From positions 62,001 through 126,000 of the forward strand of contig QCCH01000002.1 in the NCBI GenBank assembly GCA_003281315.1: a DNA stretch of 64,000 nucleotides, in the 5' to 3' direction. Within the stretch, counting starts at the first letter, position 1, and each line of letters opens with the position of its first letter. The position numbers were made by a program, and so were the translations under genes. The notes beneath the pieces are model-generated. The model was given only the letters and a program-made list of their open reading frames with translations, ran no database searches and was not told the origin of the DNA. Origin of the DNA: Prochlorococcus sp. AG-347-K20 (GTDB taxonomy: Bacteria > Cyanobacteriota > Cyanobacteriia > PCC-6307 > Cyanobiaceae). Positions 45,764 to 55,555 of the stretch are shown here, piece by piece.

Positions 45764-47143
45764 TTAACCAATCAAAGTATTAATAATATCATTTGAATCA
45801 TCAAGAACGTGAATTTTGGTATTTAATTGATTTTCAACTTCTTTAATATTTTTATCATCTAAAAATAAATCAGTATTAAGTTTTAACATAATAGATGGTA
45901 TGTAAATAGCTTCTCCCAAATCTTTATTTTTCAGCCCGTGAATTAGATCTTCTCCAGTAAGAAGACCTGTAACAACTTGATCTTGACCCCAATAAATACT
46001 GGGTAAACCATATAAATTAATTGTTAATCCATTAATCAAGTTTAATTTCTTAACTGTAGGAATTAGGGCTTCATAAACTAATTTACCGACAATCCAACTA
46101 ACTTTTTTTGGCTTTTTTACTGTTTGGGGTAGATTTTGAGTCTTCTCACCTAATGCTTCTAGAAAGTTTCTAATAGTCCCAACTCCATTAGACTCTTGTG
46201 GCATATTTTCGTAGGTTTTGTAACTAGGTAAATTTGAACCAGCAATTAAATACCATTCGTCTGCTAGCCAACAAAAACGAGTCCCAAGAGTAATTTGTAG
46301 AGAGGCTTGAATTCTCTCTACTTGTTTAATAGTTTTTTTTGCGTACTCTGGGCTTATTGATTTCAATCCATCATTTTCAGGTCTAAATTTTGTAAGTCCT
46401 ACAGGAACTATTGCAACTGAAAGTACTGTCTGAGAAGATTTTTTATAGAATTCAGCAAGTTCCAAAATTGATTTCTCAAGAATATCCCCATCATTTATAT
46501 CTGGACAAACAACTATTTGAGCATGTATTTGAATAGAGTTTTTTTCAAACCACGAAATTTGATCAAGTATTACTCCTGCTTTTTTATTTTTTAATAATTT
46601 TTCTCTTGTGGCGGGATCAGTAGCATGAACTGAAATAAACAGTGGGGATAGTTTTTGCATAGCAATTCTTTCCCAGTCTTCTTTTTTTAAATTCGTAAGA
46701 GTTAAATAAGAGCCATATAGGAAACTTAATCTATAATCATCATCTTTTATATAAAGGCTTTTTCTTTTACCACTTGGCTGTTGATCAATAAAACAAAATG
46801 GACATCTATTATTGCATTGCTTAATTGAATCAAATAATGCATCTTTAAAATTTATACCTAAATTAACGTCTTGATCTTTTTCAATATTTATATTGTGAAT
46901 CTCATGATTTTTATCTAAAACTGATATGTATAAAATTTCTTCACTAATTAGAATCTGATAATCAATTAAGTCTCTTGGTTTTTTTCCATTAATACTAATA
47001 ATTGAATCACCCGATTCAAATCCTATTTCTTCAGCAATGGAATTAGCTTCAATACTCGCTATTTCTGCAGGGTTTATTTTATAAGCAATATTAGGAACCA
47101 AAAGATCATTGGGATCTTCCGTGTAATTAATTTCTTGCCACAC
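45764..47143 (-). CDS. DUF512 radical SAM protein with PDZ domain
   Basis: A 459-residue protein of the PDZ-radical SAM-DUF512 family. The N-terminal 70 residues resemble a PDZ domain (ANSIAEEIGFESGDSIISIN). The [4Fe-4S] radical SAM motif is CNNRCPFCFID. The DUF512 region follows (LFISVHATDP, FRPENDGLKSI, GTIRNFLEAL). Members are widespread but unassigned. The start is GTG at 47143. Probably cytoplasmic or membrane-associated. Confidence 0.9.
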   Translation of the reverse strand: MWQEINYTEDPNDLLVPNIAYKINPAEIASIEANSIAEEIGFESGDSIISINGKKPRDLIDYQILISEEILYISVLDKNHEIHNINIEKDQDVNLGINFKDALFDSIKQCNNRCPFCFIDQQPSGKRKSLYIKDDDYRLSFLYGSYLTLTNLKKEDWERIAMQKLSPLFISVHATDPATREKLLKNKKAGVILDQISWFEKNSIQIHAQIVVCPDINDGDILEKSILELAEFYKKSSQTVLSVAIVPVGLTKFRPENDGLKSISPEYAKKTIKQVERIQASLQITLGTRFCWLADEWYLIAGSNLPSYKTYENMPQESNGVGTIRNFLEALGEKTQNLPQTVKKPKKVSWIVGKLVYEALIPTVKKLNLINGLTINLYGLPSIYWGQDQVVTGLLTGEDLIHGLKNKDLGEAIYIPSIMLKLNTDLFLDDKNIKEVENQLNTKIHVLDDSNDIINTLIG

Positions 47144-47188
47144 AATTTAAGGCCAATACTCTTATTTATATTTATTCTAAACTTATAT

Positions 47189-47302
47189 ATGACTCAAAGT
47201 GTATTAAATACTTTTAAAAAACTAAATATAGGTGTGAAATTATGGGCCTTTTATTTATTAAAATATGGCATTCGCAGTTTTCTAAAACACGATTTAGATT
47301 AA
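47189..47302 (+). CDS. Possible micro-protein, 37 residues
   Basis: A short ORF in the gap before DUF3120: MTQSVLNTFKKLNIG followed by VKLWAFYLLKYGIRSFLKHD. It is amphipathic and basic, compatible with a membrane-surface helix, and shows no repeats. No Shine-Dalgarno site is visible. Position 18 bases ahead of the next gene could make it a leader peptide. The call rests mainly on composition, so confidence is low. Confidence 0.35.
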   Translation: MTQSVLNTFKKLNIGVKLWAFYLLKYGIRSFLKHDLD

Positions 47303-47320
47303 TTAAAATAACCTGTTTCA

Positions 47321-48088
47321 TTGAAAGAATTAATTACAAAAAATTTAGAATTAAAAGATAAATTCAACTATGAATCCCATAAGACAGTTGATTCATACCA
47401 AAATAGCTTTTTATCAAATCCTATATCTTTAAGATTGTGGTCCTCTTTTTTTGTAATTTTACCTATTTTTGTTCAAGCCCCTTGGGTTAGATTAGAACCA
47501 ATAAGTGCTCTTTGTTTTACTTTTGTTATTGTCGCAGTGGCAATTGTTTTGAATAAGAAAGGATCAAATAAGTGGTTTATTGTCAGTTCCTTATTACTTG
47601 GTATATCAGGTAGTTGGCTTGGTGGATGTTTGTTCTGGGGATGGTTAAGCCCATTTCCTATATTACACATACCTGTTGAAGCTGTAGTTCTCCCATTAGC
47701 TTTAATTGGCTTTGGTACTAATTGGAAAATAGGTTCAAGTTTTTATATCTCTTCTTTATTTGGAACCGCAGTTACCGACATTACAATATTTTTAATCGGA
47801 ATCATGGATCAATGGAAGCAGGTAATTACTGCAGATTCTGAAAATGCACCCATGATTCTTCAAAAAACTTCAGAGAGTCTTATTCAAATAAAATCATTAT
47901 CTATTATCGTTTTTGTTGCTCTTATACTTTGGTTTATTTCAAAAGAAATTTTAGATTCTGGCACAATTAATACTACTAGTGGTAAAGCACTCTTAGTTTC
48001 TGGTTATGTAATTCAAACGACATTAATTGTTGATGGTATTTTTATTGTTTTAGCAATACTGCAACCAACTTTTAGTGGATTGGTTTAA
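47321..48088 (+). CDS. DUF3120 family membrane protein
   Basis: A 255-residue cyanobacterial integral membrane protein with about six helices (FFVILPIFVQAPWVRLEPI; LLLGISGSWLGGCLFWGW; HIPVEAVVLPLALIGFG; ALLVSGYVIQTTLIVDGI). These match the DUF3120 family pattern. The start is TTG at 47321; no ATG is suitable. Its stop codon shares one base with the nadB start (TAATG), so the two genes are translationally coupled. Function unknown. Confidence 0.85.
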   Translation: MKELITKNLELKDKFNYESHKTVDSYQNSFLSNPISLRLWSSFFVILPIFVQAPWVRLEPISALCFTFVIVAVAIVLNKKGSNKWFIVSSLLLGISGSWLGGCLFWGWLSPFPILHIPVEAVVLPLALIGFGTNWKIGSSFYISSLFGTAVTDITIFLIGIMDQWKQVITADSENAPMILQKTSESLIQIKSLSIIVFVALILWFISKEILDSGTINTTSGKALLVSGYVIQTTLIVDGIFIVLAILQPTFSGLV

Positions 48089-49755
48089 TGTTAAGGCCTC
48101 CATTTTCGCAAGAACCCATAACAATAAATAATTGGGATGTAATCGTTATAGGCGCTGGAGCTGCTGGCCTTATGACTTGTCTTGAATTACCCGCAAATTT
48201 AAAAGTGCTTCTTTTAAATAGAAATACTAGTAAGGTATCTTCCAGTAGATGGGCTCAAGGAGGAATTGCATCTGTTGTTAGACAAGATGATTCATTTGAT
48301 CTTCATGCTGAGGATACTTTAAAAGCAGGTGATGGACTATGTGATTTTCAAGCTGTAGAAATGCTAGTTAAAGAAGCTCCAGGTTGTGTAGAAAGGTTGC
48401 AGAATTTAGGGATGATTTTTGATAAAAGTTCTGATCAACTAGCTACTACCTTGGAAGCAGCCCATTCACGAAGAAGAGTCTTACATGTTAAAGATCGTAC
48501 TGGACGAGCATTAGTTGAAGTTCTAGAAGATCATATTGAGAATCAAAAAAATATTCTTCACTGCAGGGGTGTAAGAGTAACTGAACTTCTCATTGAAAAT
48601 AAAGAATGTAGAGGAGTTCAGGTTCTTGATGGAGCAAATTTATATTGGATTAAATCTAGAGCAGTTGTTTTGGCTACAGGTGGGGGTGGGCACTTATTTA
48701 CAAATACAACAAATCCTGCTCAATCCTCTGGTGAAGGGATTGCTCTTGCATGGAAAGCAGGAGCTGCTATCGAAGATTTAGAGTTCGTGCAATTTCATCC
48801 AACAGCTTTAAAATTTTATGGCGCACCTTGCTTCTTAATATCTGAGGCACTTAGAGGGGAAGGAGCGATTTTAGTTGATAAAAATGGTAAAAGTCCCGTT
48901 AAAAATCTTGAAAATCGTGATCTAGCTACTAGAGATCAGGTAAGTAGAGCAATTATGAAAAATATGCATGATAATAATGTAGACCATGTTGGCTTAGATC
49001 TTCGGTATATTAACCCAGAAAAAATTGTAGAGCGCTTCCCCACGATCTTAAGTCGATGTCAGGATTATGGCGTTAACCCTTTAAATGAGGTTATTCCCGT
49101 AGCTCCTGCAGCTCATTATTGGATGGGAGGTGTTAAAACTGATCTAAATGCAACTTCAACAAGAAAAGGATTATATGCCGTTGGAGAAGTTGCTTCTACA
49201 GGTGTGCATGGTGCTAATAGGCTGGCAAGTAATTCACTGATGGAGTGTCTTGTTTTTGCAAGAAAAATGTCTTCAATTGTTTTGAATGATTTTTCTAAAT
49301 TTGAAAAATTTGATAGATCATTTCAGGAGTTTGATATTGAAGATCCTAAAGAAGATCAAATTTCTATAATTGCTGAAAAAATTGATGAACTAAGAAAACT
49401 ATGTTGGTTAAATTTAGGTGTATCTCGAAATAAGGTAAATATGAGTAAATTTTTAAATTATATTCAAAATGATATAAATAAATTACATAAAAATGATTTA
49501 CTAAATAGCCTTGAAAAAATAAAATTTGATCAAAAAATTAAACTTAGTGAACCCAATAGGAGGGCATTAAATCTTTTACTTGATTTAAAGAATAGACAAA
49601 TAACAACTTTAACCTTATTAAAAGCTTGTCTATATAGAGAAGAAAGTAGAGGAGGACATTATAGAGATGATTTCCCTGAAAAAGATAAAAATTGGGAATG
49701 CCATACTAGACAACAGTTAGATCAAAAAATTCAAAAAAGATTCATTAAAAATTAA
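48088..49755 (+). CDS. nadB: L-aspartate oxidase
   Basis: FAD enzyme that oxidises aspartate to iminoaspartate, the first step of NAD synthesis; 555 residues. FAD motif VIGAGAAGLMTCLEL, then RWAQGGIASVV, active-site-like FVQFHPTAL and ISEALRGEGA, with HGANRLASNSLMECLVF near the C-terminus. These are the nadB forms and separate it from succinate dehydrogenase flavoprotein. nadA is not in the window. Coupled to the upstream DUF3120 gene. Confidence 0.95.
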   Translation: MLRPPFSQEPITINNWDVIVIGAGAAGLMTCLELPANLKVLLLNRNTSKVSSSRWAQGGIASVVRQDDSFDLHAEDTLKAGDGLCDFQAVEMLVKEAPGCVERLQNLGMIFDKSSDQLATTLEAAHSRRRVLHVKDRTGRALVEVLEDHIENQKNILHCRGVRVTELLIENKECRGVQVLDGANLYWIKSRAVVLATGGGGHLFTNTTNPAQSSGEGIALAWKAGAAIEDLEFVQFHPTALKFYGAPCFLISEALRGEGAILVDKNGKSPVKNLENRDLATRDQVSRAIMKNMHDNNVDHVGLDLRYINPEKIVERFPTILSRCQDYGVNPLNEVIPVAPAAHYWMGGVKTDLNATSTRKGLYAVGEVASTGVHGANRLASNSLMECLVFARKMSSIVLNDFSKFEKFDRSFQEFDIEDPKEDQISIIAEKIDELRKLCWLNLGVSRNKVNMSKFLNYIQNDINKLHKNDLLNSLEKIKFDQKIKLSEPNRRALNLLLDLKNRQITTLTLLKACLYREESRGGHYRDDFPEKDKNWECHTRQQLDQKIQKRFIKN

Positions 49756-50680
49756 GATCTCCCTGATAGTCGGTTTTTGTTGCTAATTCATTTAAGTCAC
49801 GGGTACCACTAATGATTTCTCCATTTATTTCCCAAGAAGGAAATCCACTGATTCCTTTCGTTTGGCATAGCTCATACTCATTATCTTTACCATCTTTAGC
49901 ACATTCAACTACTTTTAATTCTTTAACTGCTTCCTTACCAAATAATTGTTTTTGATCATGGCAATGCGGGCACCAGTATGCACTATACATAACAATATTG
50001 CTTTCACTTAAAAATTTTGCAAACTTTACCTTCTGGGCAGAGCTTGAAGTGGTGATTATTGGCGATACATTTTCAGTGGGGTTTGCAATATCAATAGCAT
50101 TAGAGGGGTCAACGTTGGTTGACCAAATTAGTCCCCCCAGTAGCATACTAATGGCTACGATGAAACCTCTAAAAATCATAGGTTCTCTACTTTCGAACTT
50201 TGCCCCAATCATAGAAATTATAAAGATAGAAAACGATAAAATTGCTGAAAGTATACAAAAAAAGCAATATGCTTGAATCTTAAAAAACATTATATTTATC
50301 AATAAAAGGCTAAATGTTGATGACGCACAAGAAATTAGAAATACTAACCACCATAAAAACTTATTTAGTTTTTCTTTTGGGGAAATTAAATTAAGCGAGA
50401 GAATTATTGTGATAATTAATATTAATAAATATGTTATGAATCCAGCTAATGAGAGAGGTATATTAACTTGATTATTTTCAAATAAAGTACCCCAAGGACT
50501 ATTTAAAACTGTTTCACAACCATTTTGTATCCCTGGGCATGAAAGCGAAGTAAATAATCCCCAGTTTTTTAAAGTAATCGAACCTGTGTCAACTATGCCT
50601 ATAGTGCTGAGAATTGCGATTATTATTTTTGGCCATTTCAAATCTTTTTGATTTCTTCTTTTTAAAGTCTTAAGCGCCAT
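49745..50680 (-). CDS. VKOR-thioredoxin fusion disulfide catalyst
   Basis: Vitamin K epoxide reductase-like protein of 311 residues that makes disulfides in lumenal/periplasmic proteins using quinone. The VKOR part has about four helices, with shuttle cysteines Cys48 and Cys55 and the active CxxC Cys139-Cys142 (AYCFFC). The C-terminal thioredoxin-like domain has CPHC (Cys237, Cys240) in SAYWCPHCHD. This fused form is typical of cyanobacteria and is needed for photosynthetic complex assembly. It overlaps the end of nadB by eleven bases. Confidence 0.95.
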   Translation of the reverse strand: MALKTLKRRNQKDLKWPKIIIAILSTIGIVDTGSITLKNWGLFTSLSCPGIQNGCETVLNSPWGTLFENNQVNIPLSLAGFITYLLILIITIILSLNLISPKEKLNKFLWWLVFLISCASSTFSLLLINIMFFKIQAYCFFCILSAILSFSIFIISMIGAKFESREPMIFRGFIVAISMLLGGLIWSTNVDPSNAIDIANPTENVSPIITTSSSAQKVKFAKFLSESNIVMYSAYWCPHCHDQKQLFGKEAVKELKVVECAKDGKDNEYELCQTKGISGFPSWEINGEIISGTRDLNELATKTDYQGDLNF

Positions 50681-50785
50681 ACAAAATCAAAGTTTGATAT
50701 TTACATTATCTATCCTAATATTATCTTGGCATGACAGTTATATACGAAATGCTGTTTAAATCTTTTAATTCTTATTTTTCAAGTT

Positions 50786-52150
50786 GTGAAGCACAATAGT
50801 CTCGATGTAAAAGAAAAAAAACTATCCAAGATTGCATTCAGTCATGTTGGTTGTGAGAAAAATCTTGTTGATACTGAACATATGCAAGGCTTATTAGATA
50901 AAGAGGGTTATGAAGTTGACAGCAATATCAATGATGCAAATGTTGTTATTGTAAATACTTGCAGTTTTATTGAAACAGCTAGAGAAGAATCTATTAGAAA
51001 AATTCTAGAATATACAAATCAAGGAAAGGAAGTAATAGTTGCAGGCTGTATGGCTCAGCATTTTAAAGATGAGCTTATAAAAGAAATCCCTGAAATAAAA
51101 GGTTTGGTCGGAACAGGAGATTACCAAAAGATAGCCAAGGTTTTATACAGAGTAGAAAAAGGGGAAATCGTTAATGAAGTTTCAAAAATACCTGAATTTA
51201 TTGCAGATGAGGAAATGCCTCGTTTTGTAGATAAAAACAAATTTGTTGCTTATCTTCGGATTGCTGAAGGCTGTAACTATAATTGCGCTTTTTGTATTAT
51301 TCCTAAGTTGAGAGGACCTCAAAGAAGTAGAACAATAGAATCTATAGTTTCAGAAGCCAAAAATCTTGCAAAACAGGGTATTCAAGAAATCATATTAATT
51401 AGTCAAATAACCACTAATTATGGTCAGGATATTTATGGGAAACCATCATTAGCCAAACTTTTGAATGAGCTTTCTAAAGTTTCAATTTCTTGGATAAGGA
51501 TACATTATGCTTATCCAACAGGTTTAACTGATGAAGTTATTAGAGCTTTCAAAGATTCAAAGAATATAGTGCCTTACTTTGATTTACCACTTCAGCATAG
51601 TCATCCAGATGTGTTGAAGAGTATGAATAGACCTTGGCAAGCTTCTTTGAATGAATCAATTTTGGAGAAAATTAGAGAAGAAATTCCATCTGCTGTATTA
51701 AGAACTAGTCTCATTGTTGGTTTCCCTGGAGAAAAAAAAGAACATTTTGAACATCTTCTCGATTTTTTGAATAGGCATAAATTTGATCATGTGGGAGTTT
51801 TTATTTTTTCTCCTGAGGAAGGAACTGCAGCTTTTCATTTGTCAAATAAAGTATCTCCAGAGGTTGCAGAGGCAAGAAAAGATAACGTTATTTCAGCTCA
51901 ACAAAATATCTCTAAAGAAAAAAATCAGACATATGTTGGTTCAAAAATGAAGATTTTGGTAGAACAAATATCAGATAATAAGGAATTAATTGGTCGGTCC
52001 TACAATTTCGCGCCTGAAATTGACGGAAATGTAATTTTATCTGTTAAAGAGAAAATTGATTTGAAAAATTATATTGGTAAATTTGTTGAAGCAAATATTT
52101 CTTTTGCGGATGAATATGATTTATATGGAGAGACTATTAAAATTTTATAG
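50786..52150 (+). CDS. rimO: Ribosomal protein S12 methylthiotransferase
   Basis: Adds a methylthio group to Asp88 of ribosomal protein S12. The 454-residue protein has an N-terminal MTTase domain with three cluster cysteines (HVGCEKN, NTCSF, GCMAQ), the radical SAM motif CNYNCAFC, and a C-terminal TRAM domain (about residues 375-445). The [18 protein letters not shown] segment favours RimO over MiaB. The start is GTG at 50786. Confidence 0.95.
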   Translation: MKHNSLDVKEKKLSKIAFSHVGCEKNLVDTEHMQGLLDKEGYEVDSNINDANVVIVNTCSFIETAREESIRKILEYTNQGKEVIVAGCMAQHFKDELIKEIPEIKGLVGTGDYQKIAKVLYRVEKGEIVNEVSKIPEFIADEEMPRFVDKNKFVAYLRIAEGCNYNCAFCIIPKLRGPQRSRTIESIVSEAKNLAKQGIQEIILISQITTNYGQDIYGKPSLAKLLNELSKVSISWIRIHYAYPTGLTDEVIRAFKDSKNIVPYFDLPLQHSHPDVLKSMNRPWQASLNESILEKIREEIPSAVLRTSLIVGFPGEKKEHFEHLLDFLNRHKFDHVGVFIFSPEEGTAAFHLSNKVSPEVAEARKDNVISAQQNISKEKNQTYVGSKMKILVEQISDNKELIGRSYNFAPEIDGNVILSVKEKIDLKNYIGKFVEANISFADEYDLYGETIKIL

Positions 52151-52154
52151 TTTT

Positions 52155-52247
52155 TTAAATTAATTTAACTGCTCTAAGTAGCTTATCTAATGCGAAAGCA
52201 GCTCCAAAACCAAAACCAATAAATGCAAAATAGAAAATGATGTTCAT
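52155..52247 (-). CDS. petL: Cytochrome b6f complex subunit PetL
   Basis: A 30-residue protein with one membrane helix (IIFYFAFIGFGFGAAFAL) and the C-terminal LRAVKLI, which matches the ending of cyanobacterial PetL subunits. It stabilises the cytochrome b6f complex in the thylakoid. The length of 30-31 residues is the normal PetL size. The stop codon lies four bases from the rimO stop; the gene is transcribed alone on the minus strand. Confidence 0.78.
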   Translation of the reverse strand: MNIIFYFAFIGFGFGAAFALDKLLRAVKLI

Positions 52248-52311
52248 TAATTTTTTTATTTTTATTTAATTTAACATCAGATGAAAAGATTATATTTTTT
52301 CGTTTAATTTC

Positions 52312-52698
52312 TTAATCTTGGATATATGGTAATTTTTTGTATAAACATTCTTCTGCTTTTTGTAGTTCCCTGCCTAAATATAGAGCATGATCGAATCTTG
52401 TTATTAAGTCATTTCTTTCTTCAGTGATCAATATTCCAAGTTGTTTCGCACTAATTCCTTTAAAAACTTCATTACAAACTCTTTTATTTTGAGAGTCGCA
52501 TTTAATTCGTTCATTTGTTTCTGGGTCAAGCGCATATCCGTCATCATTAATATTATTTAGAAAGTGCTCTAAAATTATTTTATTTTCTTCTAAATCTACT
52601 TTTATAATGAAATAACCGTTTGGATCTAAGTCTATATATCGGTTGGATAGACTATTATCAATCTTTATTTTTTCATCTAAACTTTTACTTGAATCCAT
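52312..52698 (-). CDS. DUF4346 family protein
   Basis: A 128-residue soluble protein with the family pattern: DLDPNGYFIIKVDLEENKI, a central acidic region, and the conserved RFDHALYLGRELQKAEECL near the C-terminus ending YIQD. The family is found in cyanobacteria and is distantly related to a methanogen methyltransferase subunit domain. Function unknown. Six cysteines are spread without a motif. Its 5' neighbour petL is read on the same strand. Confidence 0.85.
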   Translation of the reverse strand: MDSSKSLDEKIKIDNSLSNRYIDLDPNGYFIIKVDLEENKIILEHFLNNINDDGYALDPETNERIKCDSQNKRVCNEVFKGISAKQLGILITEERNDLITRFDHALYLGRELQKAEECLYKKLPYIQD

Positions 52699-52759
52699 TT
52701 TGGGAATTTAATTTCAAACTATATTACTAATATAATCTTTGATAAAGCCGAATAATTTT

Positions 52760-53914
52760 TTATTTAAAGGGTATAGATTTATTTTCAAAATCAATTTCCA
52801 TCTCGGTTTGTTTATTCACTTCATTTAGCCAAGGACTAATTATATTTTCCATATTTTTGTCAAACCACTTATGCAAGCTAATAGCGCTTTTTGCAAAAAA
52901 CCCTCTCCGTCTTTTATGATTACCACCCGCTCCAGGATCAAACAAATGAATACTATTTTTTATTGCCCATTCAATTGGCTGGTAATAGCATAATTCAAAA
53001 TGTAAATTAGATATTTCTTCTTGACTACCCCAATATCTACCCCATAAGTTGTTTTGATTTTTAACGCACATCGACATAGCAAAAATTTCATTTGAATCAT
53101 GTTTTGATGCACTAAAAAGTAAAAGATTTTTTTTATTATCAACCAGTGTTTCGAAAAATGTAGATGTTAGATATTTACTTCCCCAAACTCCCCACCTCGA
53201 GCAATGCTGTTCATAAAAATTATGCATTTTTTTGAGGATTTCTTGGTTGATATCATCTTCATTAAAAATTTCTACTTTAATATCTTGTTTAGTAATTGAT
53301 TTCCTCTCTTTTTTTATATTTTTTCTCTGATTAGAGTTAAATCTAGAAAGAAAATCATTAAATGTTTTTTCTCCATTATTCCTCCATTCACTGCTGGAAT
53401 TTATCCATTCATGGTATCCCAAAGATTTAAGATGGTTGCCCCAACTTTCATCAATATATAAAAAATTACAACTTAGAATTTTGTTTGTAATCGCAAAGCT
53501 TTCGATGTGGTTTATAAGTAAATTTGTAATTTCGTTCTTGTCTTTATTTTTTTTATAAAGAAATTGATATCCATTTACAGGACTATAAGGACTCATTCCA
53601 ATTAATTTAGGGTAATAATTTAAATTCAGCTCTTGAGCCAATCTTGCGAATGATTGGTCAAAAATGAATTCTCCATAGCTATGATTTTTTAAAAAAAGTG
53701 GGGCAATTCCTAATATCTCTTCATTTTTAATAGCAACAAAATATAGTGGCTGCCAACCAGTTTCTCTTGAAACACTTTTTGATATCTCTAGGTTTTTAAT
53801 CCAAGTCCATTCATAAAATGGATTATTAATTTCATTTGCTAATTCATTCCATATCTCCTTGGAGATTTCCTTAATTGATAATTTGACTTCAACTTTATGT
53901 ATTGGTTGGTTCAT
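52760..53914 (-). CDS. COG3146/FemAB-like GNAT acyltransferase
   Basis: A 384-residue protein of the peptidoglycan-biosynthesis/FemAB-like GNAT superfamily (DUF482). Recognised blocks are IWNELANEINNPFYEWTWI near the N-terminus, FLSRFNSNQRKNIKKERKSI in the middle, and LHFELCYYQPIEWAIK followed by FDPGAGGNHKRRRGF at the end. Family members may acylate lipids or cell wall precursors; the substrate is not known. No membrane segment or signal. Confidence 0.85.
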   Translation of the reverse strand: MNQPIHKVEVKLSIKEISKEIWNELANEINNPFYEWTWIKNLEISKSVSRETGWQPLYFVAIKNEEILGIAPLFLKNHSYGEFIFDQSFARLAQELNLNYYPKLIGMSPYSPVNGYQFLYKKNKDKNEITNLLINHIESFAITNKILSCNFLYIDESWGNHLKSLGYHEWINSSSEWRNNGEKTFNDFLSRFNSNQRKNIKKERKSITKQDIKVEIFNEDDINQEILKKMHNFYEQHCSRWGVWGSKYLTSTFFETLVDNKKNLLLFSASKHDSNEIFAMSMCVKNQNNLWGRYWGSQEEISNLHFELCYYQPIEWAIKNSIHLFDPGAGGNHKRRRGFFAKSAISLHKWFDKNMENIISPWLNEVNKQTEMEIDFENKSIPFK

Positions 53915-53931
53915 TTATTATTGAATCTATT

Positions 53932-54582
53932 TTAGATTTTTTTGTAATGAATATGGATTTCATTATTCATTAAATTTTTAATTGATTTTATTTCCCATAG
54001 TCTTTCGAGATTAAAAATCGCATTTGTTTGTTCTGGAGGGATCCATGTATATCTACCTCCAATAATTCGTGGAATTATTGTAATTTTTATATCTGTTATT
54101 AGATCCTCTTTAATAAATGAATTTATAAGTTTTGCACCTCCTAAAAGAGCTAAATCATTTATCCCTTGTTTTTTGAGTGAAATTAAAGTTTTTTCCCATG
54201 AATCTTCGAAAAAGAGTTCTTTCTCGAATTCATTATTCGACGAATTATCAACTTTACTTGAGCTTATTAGCCATCTTCTAATTGGTTGACGAAAGTATTT
54301 CCAATTACTGTTAAATTTTTTGCTATTTGAAGCAACTATAGAAATTGGTTGGCTTTTTGTTATATTTACTTCGTCATTATCATTGAAATTTTTAACTAGG
54401 TAAGTTGATTGATGAGCTATTAAAGTACCTAAACCAAAAATGGTGGCGTCAACCATTGATAAGTTTTGATTTAATATTTTTTTATCTTCATCGCTTCCAA
54501 GATGCGATTCTCCACCTCCAGGAAATGCAATTCTCCCATCAAGACTTGATGCTATAACAATTATTACTCTTGGGATACTCAA
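53932..54582 (-). CDS. RibD C-terminal/dihydrofolate-reductase-like protein
   Basis: A 216-residue NADPH-dependent reductase of the RibD C-terminal family without deaminase domain. Signatures are VIIVIASSLDGRIAFPGGGESHLGS shortened here to IASSLDGRIAF and GGGESHLGS, the cofactor strand LALLGGAKLINSFI, and the strand IKITIIPRIIGGRYTW. It overlaps the next gene in the operon (pterin synthase-like) by an ATGA, with that gene upstream. The pair could act on a pterin or riboflavin precursor, an inference from coupling. Confidence 0.87.
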   Translation of the reverse strand: MSIPRVIIVIASSLDGRIAFPGGGESHLGSDEDKKILNQNLSMVDATIFGLGTLIAHQSTYLVKNFNDNDEVNITKSQPISIVASNSKKFNSNWKYFRQPIRRWLISSSKVDNSSNNEFEKELFFEDSWEKTLISLKKQGINDLALLGGAKLINSFIKEDLITDIKITIIPRIIGGRYTWIPPEQTNAIFNLERLWEIKSIKNLMNNEIHIHYKKI

Positions 54583-55505
54583 GTTTGTGTTACTAAACTA
54601 TTTTCAAATTTCAACTTCAATGAATTGGTTAACTTTTGATCAACATAAATTTCTGCAGCATTATTTGGACTCTCTTGGAGTCTTATTTTGTGTAATGTTG
54701 CACCAAGTTGATGTATTGGTTTTTTAAGAATATCAGAAATATATAAAGCTATATTTTCAGCAGTTGGAACACAATTATGGAAAAATTCGATGTCTTTATT
54801 AAGAAAAGTATGATCTAGTTGTTCAACAACTAAATCGTTAATTATCTCTTGTAGGGCAGATAAGTCGCAAACCATTCCTGTTCTTTTATCAATGTCTCCT
54901 TTTACAGTTATATCGACAAGATAATTATGACCATGTCCATTGACTCTGGCACATTTCCCATAGATTTTTTTATTTTCATCAAAGGATATATCTTCTTTTG
55001 CAAGTCTATGAGCTGCTGCAAAATGAGTTTGTACTGTTAAAAATGCTTCCATGTTTTTTCCAAAATAATCAGCCCATAAATTTGGGTTTTCATAAAGTCT
55101 TAGACTTGTAAGAGGTAAATCATCCTTCAGGCGATGCCAAATGACCTTTACTAATGCTTCAGTTGTGGGAAGTATACCCTCTTGATTATCAACATTAAAT
55201 TCAGGCCAGACATCATTTAAAAAATGAAAATCTAATTGTCCAGTAACCTTATCTTTAATGGAGTGTTTTACATCAGAGAGATTAAGTACCATTCCATCAG
55301 AGTCTAGTTCTCCCCCCATTGAAACAATAAGTTCATAATTATGACCATGACCCGGTGCAATACTGCACTTTCCAAAAAGAGATAAATTTTCTTCTTGGCT
55401 TTTTTCAGGAAGCCAATAACGGTGACTAGCACTAAAGCAGGCACGTCGAGTTATGACGCATTCACGTCCTTTTCCATGTAATGGTTTGGATTGTGTAGAA
55501 GTCAT
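54579..55505 (-). CDS. Tandem 6-pyruvoyl-tetrahydropterin synthase/QueD-like protein
   Basis: A 308-residue protein with two complete PTPS/QueD-type modules. The first has SASHRYW (His28) and GKCSIAPGHGHNYEL; the second has AAAHRLA and GKCARVNGHGHNYLV. Both keep the zinc-binding His and HxH and a Cys ahead of it. Single-domain QueD proteins are about 120-150 residues, so this is a duplication with fusion. It makes a pterin or 7-deazaguanine precursor from dihydroneopterin triphosphate. Which product is undecided. Confidence 0.9.
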   Translation of the reverse strand: MTSTQSKPLHGKGRECVITRRACFSASHRYWLPEKSQEENLSLFGKCSIAPGHGHNYELIVSMGGELDSDGMVLNLSDVKHSIKDKVTGQLDFHFLNDVWPEFNVDNQEGILPTTEALVKVIWHRLKDDLPLTSLRLYENPNLWADYFGKNMEAFLTVQTHFAAAHRLAKEDISFDENKKIYGKCARVNGHGHNYLVDITVKGDIDKRTGMVCDLSALQEIINDLVVEQLDHTFLNKDIEFFHNCVPTAENIALYISDILKKPIHQLGATLHKIRLQESPNNAAEIYVDQKLTNSLKLKFENSLVTQT

Positions 55506-55555
55506 ACCTGTCTGCGATAATACTATCTTAAGGTTTTAAATACGCTTTTGTCTTT

